Shown here one piece after another: positions 7,743 through 16,536 of a stretch of DNA of 58,948 nucleotides. The position numbers were made by a program, and so were the translations under genes. Position 1 is the stretch's first letter. Each line of letters opens with the position of its first letter. The DNA is from an uncultured Alphaproteobacteria bacterium (lineage in GTDB: Bacteria; Pseudomonadota; Alphaproteobacteria; RF32; CAG-239). The stretch is from assembly GCA_944393665.1 (NCBI GenBank), contig CALYAX010000011.1:1-58948 (forward strand), in the 5' to 3' direction. The notes under the pieces are model-generated. The model worked only from the letters and a program-made list of their open reading frames with translations, was not told where the DNA came from and made no database searches.

Positions 7743-8844
7743 CCGGTTGTGGGCTCATATCAAAAAGGAATTTTTGAGTATTTGGCGTGATCCCAAGAGC
7801 AGGATGATCATTTTGGTTCCTCCGGTTATGCAGCTTTTGATTTTTGCCAATGCATTGACAATGGAAGTTAAAAATGTCGATCTTGTCGTGGCGGATTATT
7901 CCGAAACGCTGGAATCAAGGGAGTTGATTTCCGGATTTGAAGGTTCCGTCTGGTTTAATAAGGTTGTCAAAACCAAAGATATAAAGCAAATAGAACGTGT
8001 CATAGAAACTCAGAAGGCAGACGGAGCAATTATTATTGCCGATGATTTTGCCATTCGTCTGAAACAAGGAAAAACAGCTGAAATTCAGGTTATTCTCGAC
8101 GGGCGGATAACCAATGTTGCTTCCGCCGTTAACGGGTATATTACCCAGACAGTTGCCCAATATTCGCAAAAATTGTCTCGAAAAGAAGGGGTATCGGGCG
8201 CAGCGGTTAATATCGAAGTCAGGAGCTGGTTTAACCCTAACGCCATTTATCAATGGTACCTTCTGATTACGTTGATTACGATACTGGCTCTGGTTATTAC
8301 TTTAATCCTGACTGCGTTATCGGTGGCCAGGGAAAGGGAATTGGGAACTTTTGAACAGCTGATTGTCAGCCCGTATAATTCTTTTGAGATTTTAATCGGC
8401 AAAACGGTTCCGCCGCTGTGTTTGTCTTTAATTATGGTTTCGGTGATGACATTTATTGCCATTTATGGTTTCGGGCTTCCGTTTACGGGGTCTTTTCCGT
8501 TATTTTTGTTTTCTTGTCTGATAGCGTTGCTGTCATTTGTCGGAATCGGGTTATTTATTTCCTCGGTGTCTAAAAACCAGCAGCAGGCCATTCTCGGGGT
8601 TTTTGCTTTTATGATGCCAGCTATCCTGCTGTCAGGTTTTATTTCGCCGATTGAAGATATGCCGCAGCTGCTGCAATATCTGACTTATCTTAATCCGATA
8701 CGTTTTTTTATGAGTATTGCCCGCGGGCTGTTTTTGAAAGAGATGATATTTGCCGATGTGCTTGACAATCTGATTCCGCTGATTGTTATTGCGTTAATCA
8801 CGTTAACGCTTGCCGGCCGGACTTTTAAGAGAAATCTGGAGTAG
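7735..8844 (+). CDS. ybhR: ABC-2 type permease YbhR
   Basis: The second permease subunit, also 369 residues with the same layout (N-terminal helix, large periplasmic loop, five C-terminal helices, ALSVARERELGTFEQLIVSP). ATG 7735 lies inside the end of ybhS with GAGGAGG directly upstream and gives the expected opening MINRLWAHIKKEF; a longer in-frame start at 7603 would read through ybhS and is rejected. Paralogous to YbhS. Last gene of the operon; no clear hairpin terminator was seen after it. Confidence 0.9.
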   Translation: MINRLWAHIKKEFLSIWRDPKSRMIILVPPVMQLLIFANALTMEVKNVDLVVADYSETLESRELISGFEGSVWFNKVVKTKDIKQIERVIETQKADGAIIIADDFAIRLKQGKTAEIQVILDGRITNVASAVNGYITQTVAQYSQKLSRKEGVSGAAVNIEVRSWFNPNAIYQWYLLITLITILALVITLILTALSVARERELGTFEQLIVSPYNSFEILIGKTVPPLCLSLIMVSVMTFIAIYGFGLPFTGSFPLFLFSCLIALLSFVGIGLFISSVSKNQQQAILGVFAFMMPAILLSGFISPIEDMPQLLQYLTYLNPIRFFMSIARGLFLKEMIFADVLDNLIPLIVIALITLTLAGRTFKRNLE

Positions 8845-8925
8845 AATAACCGGTCTTTTTGTAAAATTTTTCTCAAATGATGGTGGTAAATTTTAAGCAT
8901 TATTTTGAGGAGTTGTATATTTTCC

Positions 8926-8953
8926 TTGCCACACTGTTTATTTTGTTTATATT
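8926..8953 (+). promoter_or_regulatory. Probable promoter for the glycan cassette
   Basis: TTGCCA, 16-bp spacer, TATATT, ending 48 bases before the GT-D gene in the 157-bp gap after ybhR. Confidence 0.5.
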
Positions 8954-9001
8954 AAAATTATTATATGTATTAACCGTATTGGATAAAAATGGTACTATTC
9001 A

Positions 9002-9877
9002 ATGTCCAAAATTTTTTCAAACATCAAATATTTATTCAGCCATAATCTGAAGCAGGACAAACAGCTGGGATATGCGGAGCTGGATGATTTAATTGATAAT
9101 TTGAAGTACGATTTGTATGACGAGCTGGCTGAGTTAAAAATTCCTCACATCATGGATATTCATCAGACTTTGGAGCATTTATTGACAACGGAAGAGTCCA
9201 TTGTCAGGTTTGGAGACGGAGAGCTGAATCTCATGTATGGCGACGGGATTGCCCTGCAAGAATATTCTCCGGAGATATCAAGGCGTTTAACGGAAGTTTT
9301 CTGCAGCCAGCAAAAAAATCTTATGGTTGCCATTCCTTATGTCTGTTATCATTCTAAAGCCGGCCTGACAGAAGTGCACCGTCATTTTTGGTACCGGACA
9401 GGACCCCATTACAGAAAACTGATGAAAAAATATATTGATTACGACCAAATTTACGGGGCGGCCGAAGTCAGTTTAGGCTCTTCTTATCAGAAAGATTTTG
9501 ACTGCGACTCTTATTTCAGCCAATTTAGAAAAATCTGGCAGGATAAAGACATTGTGGTTGTTTGCGGGAAAACCGTGTTTGATAAAATCCGGCATAATAT
9601 TTTTGATAATGCTCAATCGGTTGAATATCAATATGCTCCGTCTGTCAATGCTTTTTCTTCGTATGATGAGATTTTGTCCCGTGCCTTAACTATCCCCAAA
9701 GAGAAACTGGTTATTTCGATTTTGGGGCCGACGGCGAAGATCCTTACTTATGATCTGGCCTGCCGGGGATATCGGGCGTTGGATTTTGGGCATATTGCCA
9801 AGTCATATGACTGGTTTGTTAAGAATATACGAATGGAAACAATGAAGGATGCGGCAAATTTTTTTAGCCCCGATTAA
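9002..9877 (+). CDS. GT-D fold glycosyltransferase (DUF1792 type)
   Basis: A 291-residue protein with the hallmark SIVRFGDGELNLM near residue 63, the motif of DUF1792/GT-D glycosyltransferases, whose founding member adds glucose to the streptococcal adhesin Fap1. Other family-like parts: VAIPYVCYH, the conserved aromatic patch FWYRTGPHYRK, DIVVVCGKTVFD and the C-terminal ISILGPTAKILTYDLACRGYRALDFGH. About 60 N-terminal residues before the motif are helical and specific to this protein. No signal peptide. Its neighbours are an SDR and a GT2-acetyltransferase, so it probably adds a sugar to a surface glycan or glycoprotein. Donor and acceptor unknown. Confidence 0.8.
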   Translation: MSKIFSNIKYLFSHNLKQDKQLGYAELDDLIDNLKYDLYDELAELKIPHIMDIHQTLEHLLTTEESIVRFGDGELNLMYGDGIALQEYSPEISRRLTEVFCSQQKNLMVAIPYVCYHSKAGLTEVHRHFWYRTGPHYRKLMKKYIDYDQIYGAAEVSLGSSYQKDFDCDSYFSQFRKIWQDKDIVVVCGKTVFDKIRHNIFDNAQSVEYQYAPSVNAFSSYDEILSRALTIPKEKLVISILGPTAKILTYDLACRGYRALDFGHIAKSYDWFVKNIRMETMKDAANFFSPD

Positions 9878-9933
9878 CGGCGGATTATTATTTAATATGA
9901 CGGTTTAACACGACTTGTGAGAAATGGGAACTG

Positions 9934-10797
9934 ATGAAGACTAAAATTTTAATTTCCGGCGCCAACGGATATATCGGCAGGCATTTGACCCGCCATATTT
10001 GGGAAAAAACGAATTGTGATCTTATCTGTCTGGATTTAAAAGAGGGGGAACTGTCCGGGGAGAGAATTGTTTATAAAACGATTGACTTTTTACAGGTTGC
10101 CGGAGATACGGCTTTGTACAACCGGCTGGGCAGTCCGGATATTTTAATTCATCTCGCCTGGCAGGACGGCTTTAATCATCAGGCTGATTCCCATCTGATT
10201 AATTTGCCTAAACATTTTGCTTTTTTGAAAAATATGATTGATGCCGGCTGCAAAAATGTTACGGTAATGGGCTCCATGCATGAAATAGGTTTTTATGAAG
10301 GGTGCGTTGATGAAAATACACCGTGCAATCCGCTGTCGATGTATGGTATTGCCAAAAATGCTCTCCGGCAGGCGCTGGATGTTTATACCAGAGATAAAGC
10401 GGTTTCTTTCAAATGGCTGAGAGGATTTTATCTGACCGGGGACGATCTTCATAACAAGTCCGTTTTCAATAAAATTTTGCAGCTGGCCGGGGAGGGCAAA
10501 AGTACTTTTCCTTTTACCAGCGGTCTGAACCAATATGATTTTTTGGATATTGACGAGTTGGCAAAACAGATTGCCGCCGCGTCAATACAAACCAAAATTA
10601 ACGGGATTATAAACTGTTGCTCGGGAAAGCCGGTGGCTTTAAGAGACAAAGTTGAAGAGTTTATCCGCAGCCATCATCTGGATATACGGCCGGAGTATGG
10701 CAAATATCCTGCCCGGGTGTACGACTCATCGCTTATCTTCGGCTCGGTTGACAAAATCAAAACTATTTTGGATGATATGGGAAATCAGAATGGCTGA
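9934..10797 (+). CDS. NAD-dependent epimerase/dehydratase (extended SDR)
   Basis: A 287-residue nucleotide-sugar SDR. The Rossmann motif GANGYIGRH is at residues 8-16, the catalytic Tyr-Lys pair is in [10 protein letters not shown] near residue 135, and the second half is the substrate-binding domain ([19 protein letters not shown]). It probably converts a sugar nucleotide (epimerase, dehydratase or reductase) for use by the adjacent glycosyltransferases. The stop overlaps the start of the next gene by eight bases, indicating translational coupling. Confidence 0.85.
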   Translation: MKTKILISGANGYIGRHLTRHIWEKTNCDLICLDLKEGELSGERIVYKTIDFLQVAGDTALYNRLGSPDILIHLAWQDGFNHQADSHLINLPKHFAFLKNMIDAGCKNVTVMGSMHEIGFYEGCVDENTPCNPLSMYGIAKNALRQALDVYTRDKAVSFKWLRGFYLTGDDLHNKSVFNKILQLAGEGKSTFPFTSGLNQYDFLDIDELAKQIAAASIQTKINGIINCCSGKPVALRDKVEEFIRSHHLDIRPEYGKYPARVYDSSLIFGSVDKIKTILDDMGNQNG

Positions 10798-12286
10798 CAA
10801 GGTTGATATTTCGGTAGTAATGCCTGTTTATAACGGTGCGGAATGGCTGGATGAGAGCATTGCGAGTGTTTTGGCCCAAAGTTATAAAGATTTTGAGTTC
10901 ATTATTGTTGATGATGATTCCAAGGACGAAAGCGTTGCCCTGATTAAAGGCTACCAGGAAAAGGATCGCCGAATCCGGTTGTTTTGCCGTCAAAATCAGG
11001 GGCCGGGGGCTGCCCTGAATTACGGTATTGAGCAGGCCAGGGGGAAGTATTTGTGTTTTATTGATCAGGATGATCGTTATCACCCGGAATATCTGCGAAA
11101 AATGTTTGATGCGGTTCAGCAAGACAAAAGCGATTTTGCGGTTTGTTACGGAAGATATTTCAGTACTGACCGGAAATATGACCGGCGGATTTCATATCGC
11201 TATTATGAGGACGGGGCTTATTCTCTGGAACGTATCAAAGATAAGAATGAGCTTTTTTCAAGTTTTATGCCCCAATGGACTAAGATTGTGCAGAAAAAGT
11301 TTTTGACTGATAATCATATTACTTTTCCGGGGAGGCATAATAAAGTTCACGATGTGCCTTTTCACCTTTTGATGGTTTATTTTGCCCGGAGGTTTTCCGT
11401 TGTTAATGAAGAGCTTTATTTCCACCGGCTGCATGATAAACAGATTACGCATAATTTGAGCCGGGATTTTCTGACAGGATTTCTGGATTCATTTGCCGAT
11501 TTGGAAAAATATTATCAGGCATATGTTCCTGAAGACAGCGTTTTTATTGACTATGCCATGAAGCTGTTGAACGGAAAGCCTGACCGGAAGCAAAAATGGC
11601 GTCTTTGGCTGATTAAAATGAAATATCAGAAGCTGAAAATACTGAAGAATGTTTTTTATTCCCGCAAATGCCGGCCTGACGGGGAAGAAACCGTCCGTAT
11701 TTTGTTTTTCAAATATAAAAAGAAAAAGGCAGTTTCCCGCGGAAAGCTGACGTTGCGGGTTCCGTGTGCAGCCCAGGTCGGCAAATACAGCTACTGCGCG
11801 GAGAATCCGGTTGTTGCTAATCCCGAACAGACGGTTATCGGCAGTTTTGTTTCTATCGGTAAGGATGTTCAGCTTGGCTGCGGCGAGCATCCGCTGGGTT
11901 TTCTTTCCACATCGCCGTATTTTTATTATGATGTTCTGGGTTTTAAAGACCAGGCGATGCCGGCATATAATAATTATTGGTATTATGAACCGGTTGTTAT
12001 CGGCAATGATGTCTGGATCGGAGACCGCGTTTTTGTGAAAAACGGTATCAAAATCGGAACAGGAGCCGTGATTGGCGCAGGTGCCGTGGTAACAAAAGAT
12101 GTTCCGCCTTATGCGGTGGTTGCAGGTGTTCCGGCAAAGGTTATCAAATACCGTTTCAGCGAAGCGGTTATTGAAAAACTTTTGGCCAGCAAATGGTGGC
12201 GGCTGGATGACAGCCTTATTAAAAAAATTCCCTTTGACGATATTAACAAGACACTGGAATTTTTAGAAAAAGTTCAGAAGCATTAG
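10790..12286 (+). CDS. GT2 glycosyltransferase fused to hexapeptide acetyltransferase
   Basis: 498 residues, two enzymes in one chain. Residues 1-about 240 are a GT-A family 2 transferase ([20 protein letters not shown], then [12 protein letters not shown] and the [10 protein letters not shown] metal-binding DxD region). Residues about 330-480 are a left-handed beta-helix acetyltransferase like CatB/Wbb[20 protein letters not shown], then repeated hexapeptides ([39 protein letters not shown]). It probably transfers a sugar and O-acetylates the product of this surface-glycan cassette. ATG 10790 starts at the family's usual N-terminus; the longer frame from 10652 would overlap the SDR gene. Confidence 0.9.
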   Translation: MADKVDISVVMPVYNGAEWLDESIASVLAQSYKDFEFIIVDDDSKDESVALIKGYQEKDRRIRLFCRQNQGPGAALNYGIEQARGKYLCFIDQDDRYHPEYLRKMFDAVQQDKSDFAVCYGRYFSTDRKYDRRISYRYYEDGAYSLERIKDKNELFSSFMPQWTKIVQKKFLTDNHITFPGRHNKVHDVPFHLLMVYFARRFSVVNEELYFHRLHDKQITHNLSRDFLTGFLDSFADLEKYYQAYVPEDSVFIDYAMKLLNGKPDRKQKWRLWLIKMKYQKLKILKNVFYSRKCRPDGEETVRILFFKYKKKKAVSRGKLTLRVPCAAQVGKYSYCAENPVVANPEQTVIGSFVSIGKDVQLGCGEHPLGFLSTSPYFYYDVLGFKDQAMPAYNNYWYYEPVVIGNDVWIGDRVFVKNGIKIGTGAVIGAGAVVTKDVPPYAVVAGVPAKVIKYRFSEAVIEKLLASKWWRLDDSLIKKIPFDDINKTLEFLEKVQKH

Positions 12287-12303
12287 TTTTTTGCCAAAAC
12301 TAA
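12283..12303. terminator. Weak AT-rich bidirectional hairpin
   Basis: TTAGTTTT and AAAACTAA form an 8-bp stem with a 5-base loop exactly between the convergent stops of the fusion gene and the small minus-strand gene. The stem is AT-rich, so termination would be weak. Confidence 0.3.
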
Positions 12304-12500
12304 AGTTCCCGGGCCAGTGCAAGCAGTTCGCTTTCTCTGCGGCGCAGGTGGTCAACCAGGTCCCGCCGGGCATTGAAGAAGTCATCACCGCGGGCGTAAA
12401 TAGCCAGGGCTATGGCATCAAACGGGTTATATGCGGTGTGCTGATGACGGTTGCGGTCGATGAACTTTTGAAGAGCGGAAGAAAATGCGGCACCGGTCAT
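12300..12500 (-). CDS. Small hypothetical protein (66 aa)
   Basis: 66 residues starting MTGAAFSSALQKF, predicted largely helical and charged at the end (RRDLVDHLRRRESELLALAREL). AAGGAC lies about 8 bases before the ATG. It is on the same strand as, and just downstream of, the Pif1-WYL helicase (62 bases apart) and converges on the glycan cassette. No family recognised. A plus-strand frame over the same bases lacks a ribosome site, so the minus frame is preferred. Confidence 0.5.
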   Translation of the reverse strand: MTGAAFSSALQKFIDRNRHQHTAYNPFDAIALAIYARGDDFFNARRDLVDHLRRRESELLALAREL

Positions 12501-12562
12501 GATGTTGTCCTTTTAATTAATTGAGTTTCAGTATAATCCGGCGAAGTTAACGTTTCGTAAAG

Positions 12563-14092
12563 TCATGAACCGACGGCCTCAATCGTTTTAATCCGTTCAA
12601 TGGTAAAAGAGCGTTGTTCACCGCGCTGGGTACAGAAAGCCAGCAGGTTAGCCCCGTTGATATGCAGGGGAATAATAATCCGTTGTGATGTGCTGCCGTC
12701 GGTTTTTTGGTAACTGACAGCCAGTTTTTGCCGTGACAGGACGGCCTGCTGCAACAGCTGAAGTTTGTTCAGGGGCGAGAGCTCCGGGGCGGCCCCGACC
12801 CGGTGCATGAATTCACTGATCCGGTAATCGGTGAGGATATGTTCCCTGCGCAGCGGCCTGGTCAGGCTGATGCCTTCAAACGAAGTGCAGCGGCTGAGCG
12901 CAACATACAATTGTCCGGTAGCAAAAGTACCGTTGCCGATATTGACTTCTATCTTGTCAAAAGTTTTTCCCTGGCTTTTATGAATGGTGACGGCCCAGGC
13001 GAGGCGGAAAGGGAACTGCGTAAAGGAGCCGACAACATCGGAAATGATTTCGTTTCCTTCGAGGCGGTATTTAAAAATTTCCCAAGTAAAAGGGAAAACG
13101 TCGACCAGGCGGGCATCTTCATGCAAACGGACGCGAATGAAGCGGATATGGTCTTCGCTGAATTTAACTTCTTCGATATGGCCGACGGAACCATTGACCC
13201 AGCGGTTTTTAGCGTCATTGTTCAAAAACATAATCTGGGCGCCGGCTTTAAACTCCAGAATTTCTGACGTGGGATAAAAATCAGCGCTGAATGTTCCGTC
13301 AATCTGAGCTGCCGCCACAAAAGACCTGCCTTCCAAATTTTCCAATTCCCGGCGGTTGATGTCGTCGGCAAGCTTGTTGGTCGTGGTGAGGGTGATGCAG
13401 AAGTTTTCGTATTTGGAACGGTCCGGCGTCTGGTTCAGCCGGCTGTTAAGTTTTTTGACATCGTCACTGGTGATGCTATTGGAGCGAATCCGGCTCAGAA
13501 GTTTGATAAATTCCTGGTCGGTCTGGCGGTAGATTTTAGTCAGTTCGATTATTTCCAGGGGAATCGCCTTAAAAACATCAGCGCTGAAAAAGTAAGGCGA
13601 GGTATATCTGGCTCCGAAAAAAGCTGCTTCCTGATTGGAAACTACCGGCGGGAGCTGGTACAAATCGCCGACAAAAACCATTTGGACACCTCCGAAAGGA
13701 AGGCCTTCAGCCGGTCCGTAAAGACGCAGGAAAGCATCAATACAATCCAAAATATCGGCCCGGAGCATAGAAACTTCATCGATCACCAGGGTTTCCAGCC
13801 TTTTGTAAATCCGTTTGGCGCGGGGCGTAAATTGGAAAGTGGTTATTTTTTCCACGCTGATATTGAGCGGAAAGCCGAAAAAGCGGTGGATGGTCTGGCC
13901 GTGGACATTAAGCGCCGCTACTCCGGTCGGGGCGACGACGACCATATTTTTGCTGCAATTGCGGCAACAATATTCCAGCAAGGTTGATTTTCCGGAGCCG
14001 GCCTTTCCGGTGATGAAAACATGTTTGCGGGTGTTTTCGATCAACTCATAAGCCTTGGCAAAGCCGGGATTTATTTCAATTTGTAACGGCAC
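12563..14092 (-). CDS. Pif1-like superfamily 1 helicase with C-terminal WYL domain
   Basis: A 509-residue SF1B DNA helicase of the Pif1/RecD type. Walker A GKAGSGKST is at residues 29-37, then APTGVAALNVHGQTIHRFF (motif Ia), VIDEVSMLRA (Walker B), VFVGDLYQLPPV (motif III), and near residue 380 AVTIHKSQGKTFDKIEV (motif V) and LYVALSRC (motif VI). The last 65 residues (VLSRQKLAVSYQKTDGSTSQ, then LLAFCTQRGEQRSFTIERIK) match a WYL domain, which elsewhere binds nucleic acid or nucleotide ligands in regulators. It starts with GTG at 14092 and has a weak ribosome site. Probably acts in DNA repair or replication; the WYL part may sense damage products (inference). Confidence 0.85.
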   Translation of the reverse strand: MPLQIEINPGFAKAYELIENTRKHVFITGKAGSGKSTLLEYCCRNCSKNMVVVAPTGVAALNVHGQTIHRFFGFPLNISVEKITTFQFTPRAKRIYKRLETLVIDEVSMLRADILDCIDAFLRLYGPAEGLPFGGVQMVFVGDLYQLPPVVSNQEAAFFGARYTSPYFFSADVFKAIPLEIIELTKIYRQTDQEFIKLLSRIRSNSITSDDVKKLNSRLNQTPDRSKYENFCITLTTTNKLADDINRRELENLEGRSFVAAAQIDGTFSADFYPTSEILEFKAGAQIMFLNNDAKNRWVNGSVGHIEEVKFSEDHIRFIRVRLHEDARLVDVFPFTWEIFKYRLEGNEIISDVVGSFTQFPFRLAWAVTIHKSQGKTFDKIEVNIGNGTFATGQLYVALSRCTSFEGISLTRPLRREHILTDYRISEFMHRVGAAPELSPLNKLQLLQQAVLSRQKLAVSYQKTDGSTSQRIIIPLHINGANLLAFCTQRGEQRSFTIERIKTIEAVGS

Positions 14093-14165
14093 TTTATTTT
14101 CCGGTTGTAATCTGGTGGGATCATGATAACATATTGCGGTTAGCTCACAAGGAGAAAGTTTAATT

Positions 14166-14369
14166 ATGTCCCAAGATGATGAACGGCTGATGAATATTGA
14201 AATGGCGCTGGCCGAACACGAGAAAACGCTCGAAGAATTAAATGAGGTGATTATCGGACAGGGAAAGCAGATTGAGCGGCTGGTGAAGCAAAATCAATTT
14301 CTGCTCAGCAAAATTGAAGATGACGGGGTAAAACCGCAGAGCGAAGAAACACCGCCGCCGCATTATTAG
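14166..14369 (+). CDS. slyX: SlyX family protein
   Basis: 67 residues, the usual SlyX length, almost entirely one coiled-coil (IEMALAEHEKTLEELNEVII, then QGKQIERLVKQNQFL) with the conserved tail PPPHY. AAGGAG precedes the ATG. The biochemical role of SlyX is not established. It is divergent from the Pif1-WYL gene and 33 bases upstream of the rubredoxin fusion. Confidence 0.92.
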   Translation: MSQDDERLMNIEMALAEHEKTLEELNEVIIGQGKQIERLVKQNQFLLSKIEDDGVKPQSEETPPPHY

Positions 14370-14402
14370 CGGTCTTGTCGGAGAGCAAGAGGAGATTATA
14401 TT

Positions 14403-15098
14403 ATGGGAGTAGCTGCCGGAGGAGAGGGCAAAGTGGATTTAGAGGCTTTATATAAATTGACACACGGACTGTATGTGTTAGGCGCGCGCGATGAAAACCG
14501 CTTTGCAGGGAGCATTGTCGATGCAGTCATGCAAGTGGCCAATAAACCGGTCGCCATTGCTTTATCCTGTTCTAACGGCAGCTACACCAAATCCTGTATT
14601 GATAAAACCGGAGAATTTTCGTTGTCGGTTTTGTGCCGTAATGTGGCGCCGTTTGTGGTGGCTAATTTCGGGTTTCAGACCAGCCGGCTGGTAGACAAGT
14701 GGAAAAATGTCGAGCATACGATTAAGGACGGGCTGCCGTATTTGAATGACAATCTGGCCAGTTTCCGCTGCAAAGTGTTGCATACTTATCCGTTGGAGAG
14801 CAATACGCTGTATGTTGCAGAGGTAACGGAGGCGGCAACATCCTGCCGCAATGAGGAACCGCTGACTTATCTGGATTACCGGTCCTATTTCAAAAATGAC
14901 GTGATGGAGAGTTTTAAAAATTATCTTAACCCTGAACCAAAGAAAGGAAAAACAATGGCTGAAGACAATAAAAAATGGGTATGCACCGTGTGCGGTTATG
15001 TTTATGACGGCGATGTTCCCTTTGAAGAGCTTCCGGAAGACTGGCTCTGCCCGCTCTGCGGCGTCGGCAAAGATTTGTTTGAATTGCAGGAAGTTTAG
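14403..15098 (+). CDS. Flavin reductase-rubredoxin fusion (high-molecular-weight rubredoxin type)
   Basis: 231 residues. Positions 1-about 160 are an FMN-binding split-barrel flavin reductase domain ([39 protein letters not shown]). A short linker leads to a C-terminal rubredoxin with two Cys-x2-Cys knuckles, [10 protein letters not shown] and CPLCG, that bind one iron. This is the architecture of Hrb in Moorella, which passes electrons from NAD(P)H to the flavodiiron protein FprA for O2 or NO reduction. No flavodiiron gene is in the window. It supports an anaerobic organism needing oxygen defence. AGGAGA precedes the ATG. Confidence 0.9.
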   Translation: MGVAAGGEGKVDLEALYKLTHGLYVLGARDENRFAGSIVDAVMQVANKPVAIALSCSNGSYTKSCIDKTGEFSLSVLCRNVAPFVVANFGFQTSRLVDKWKNVEHTIKDGLPYLNDNLASFRCKVLHTYPLESNTLYVAEVTEAATSCRNEEPLTYLDYRSYFKNDVMESFKNYLNPEPKKGKTMAEDNKKWVCTVCGYVYDGDVPFEELPEDWLCPLCGVGKDLFELQEV

Positions 15099-15159
15099 CT
15101 TTTCTGTATAAACGGATGTTTGCGGCCGGTGATTCATCCGGTGCCGGCGTCAAAAAATC

Positions 15160-15188
15160 AACTGGCTGGGCAATCAGCCAGTTTTTTT
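15160..15188. terminator. Bidirectional terminator between convergent genes
   Basis: AACTGGCTG and CAGCCAGTT form a 9-bp stem with a 6-base loop, with T residues on the plus side and an A-rich stretch on the other, so it can serve both the rubredoxin fusion and the K+ channel gene. Confidence 0.85.
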
Positions 15189-15933
15189 ATTTTTGCTGAA
15201 AGGTGATGCCGCGGCAGATAATTCCAATCATGATGCCCAGGGTCAGGTAACAGGTGATACATTCAAAAGCGGTGATGATTTTGCCTAAGGCCGTAACCGG
15301 AACAATATCGCCGTAGCCGACTGTTGTCATAGTGATAATACTGAAATATAGGGCATCGACAATGCCGGTGATTCCGTCCCCGAAATTAAAGGCAGCCGTT
15401 TCATGGAGATTGAGGCTGACAGCATTGGCTGAGAGGTTGATCACGGCAAAAGAGATGATCAGGGTGATAAAAAAGTTCAAAAACTGGCCGAGATCGCGGA
15501 AAGTTGCCAGGCGCCGCGGGAAAAGCAGGCTGGAAAGTTTGAAGATAAAATGACGGATTTTGTGAGCAGCGGCAATAATGACGGCAATGGTGACGAGATA
15601 GGTGGCGGCTGCCGAGGTGCTGAGGTAATAGGCGCAGGCCCCTCCGGCAAAAGCGATGACCAGCAGTTTGAATTTATCGGACGTGTAATACAGGGTAGCA
15701 AAGTTGCGACGGGAGAAAAACTGATTGAGAATCAAGACCAGAATTCCGGTAAAAAAGCCGTTGAAAGCAGGAACAATCCCCCAGGTATACCAGCCGGTAA
15801 AGTCATAGGCGGAAACGCTTTCCGGCAGATGATGATACAAGGCCAGCAAGCTTAAACCGATAAACAGCGATAAATTAAAATCTTTTAAGAAAACCTCTCC
15901 GAGCGACAGGTACAAAGGTTGTGGTTTTTTCAT
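15187..15933 (-). CDS. Two-pore-helix type potassium channel
   Basis: 248 residues with several N-terminal hydrophobic segments and, near residue 205, the potassium selectivity filter TMTTVGYGD followed by a final membrane helix (ITAFECITCYLTLGIMIGII). This is an Ion_trans_2/KcsA-like pore. No cytoplasmic RCK domain follows, so gating may be simple or rely on a partner. It lies three bases after the phosphatase stop and is probably co-transcribed with that gene and the NhaP2-like antiporter, giving a monovalent-cation cluster. Confidence 0.88.
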   Translation of the reverse strand: MKKPQPLYLSLGEVFLKDFNLSLFIGLSLLALYHHLPESVSAYDFTGWYTWGIVPAFNGFFTGILVLILNQFFSRRNFATLYYTSDKFKLLVIAFAGGACAYYLSTSAAATYLVTIAVIIAAAHKIRHFIFKLSSLLFPRRLATFRDLGQFLNFFITLIISFAVINLSANAVSLNLHETAAFNFGDGITGIVDALYFSIITMTTVGYGDIVPVTALGKIITAFECITCYLTLGIMIGIICRGITFQQK

Positions 15934-15936
15934 AGG

Positions 15937-16536
15937 TTATTCCTCCAAAAAGCCTTGAAACTGCCAGCGGCTGTTTTTATAAGCCAGCTGCATGACCGTT
16001 CCGTTGGGAATGTCAGACAATTCTATTCCCAATGCCAGCAGAATTTGCGAAATAATAATCCCGTGAGCCGAAACCGCGATATTTATATAGCGGGTTTCGG
16101 AAACATATTCATTCAGGGCTTCAAAAATCCGCGCACGGACTTCGGCCTTGGTTTCTCCGCCGTCGAATCTGGTTTGGGTGTCTTCAAGTTTGCAGTTGCG
16201 CCATTTTTGATAAAGCGTGCCGTAACGGCGTTCTATTTCCGAAGTGTGCATTCCTTCGGCAATACCCATGTTAACTTCGATGAAGCGTTCGTCAAAGATA
16301 ATCGGGCAGCCAATATGCCGGGCTACAATATCAGCGGTTTGGCGGGCGCGTTTCATCGGGCTTGAGACAATGATTTCAATGTGGCGGTTTTTAAGCTTTT
16401 GTCCCACGCGGCCGGCTTGCTGACGGCCGCGTTCGGTCAATTCGCCGTCGATTGATTGTCCCTGAATATGGCCGGTGACATTTAGCGGACATTCGCCATG
16501 GCGGAAAATGTAAAAACATTTACAGGCAGCTGGCAT
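15937..16536 (-). CDS. Histidine phosphatase family protein
   Basis: A 199-residue phosphoglycerate-mutase-like phosphatase. The catalytic FRHGE motif is near residue 11, GELTERGRQQA follows, then SSPMKRARQTADIVA (second Arg) and the late catalytic His in VSAHGIIIS. Acid Glu in FIEVNMGIAEGM. The substrate (sugar phosphate, CobC-type or other) cannot be told. It overlaps the end of the NhaP2-like antiporter gene by 17 bases and precedes the K+ channel, so the three form one operon. Confidence 0.88.
   Translation of the reverse strand: MPAACKCFYIFRHGECPLNVTGHIQGQSIDGELTERGRQQAGRVGQKLKNRHIEIIVSSPMKRARQTADIVARHIGCPIIFDERFIEVNMGIAEGMHTSEIERRYGTLYQKWRNCKLEDTQTRFDGGETKAEVRARIFEALNEYVSETRYINIAVSAHGIIISQILLALGIELSDIPNGTVMQLAYKNSRWQFQGFLEE

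Noticed and set aside
12291..12524. Plus-strand 77-aa ORF after the GT2-acetyltransferase gene
   Set aside because: No ribosome site. It overlaps the better-supported minus-strand 66-aa ORF and the convergent hairpin.
12546..12559. 14-mer AGTTAACGTTTCGT shared with 35698-35711 upstream of adhE
   Set aside because: A few repeated 14-mers are expected by chance in 59 kb, and the two contexts (downstream of a helicase gene, upstream of adhE) do not match.
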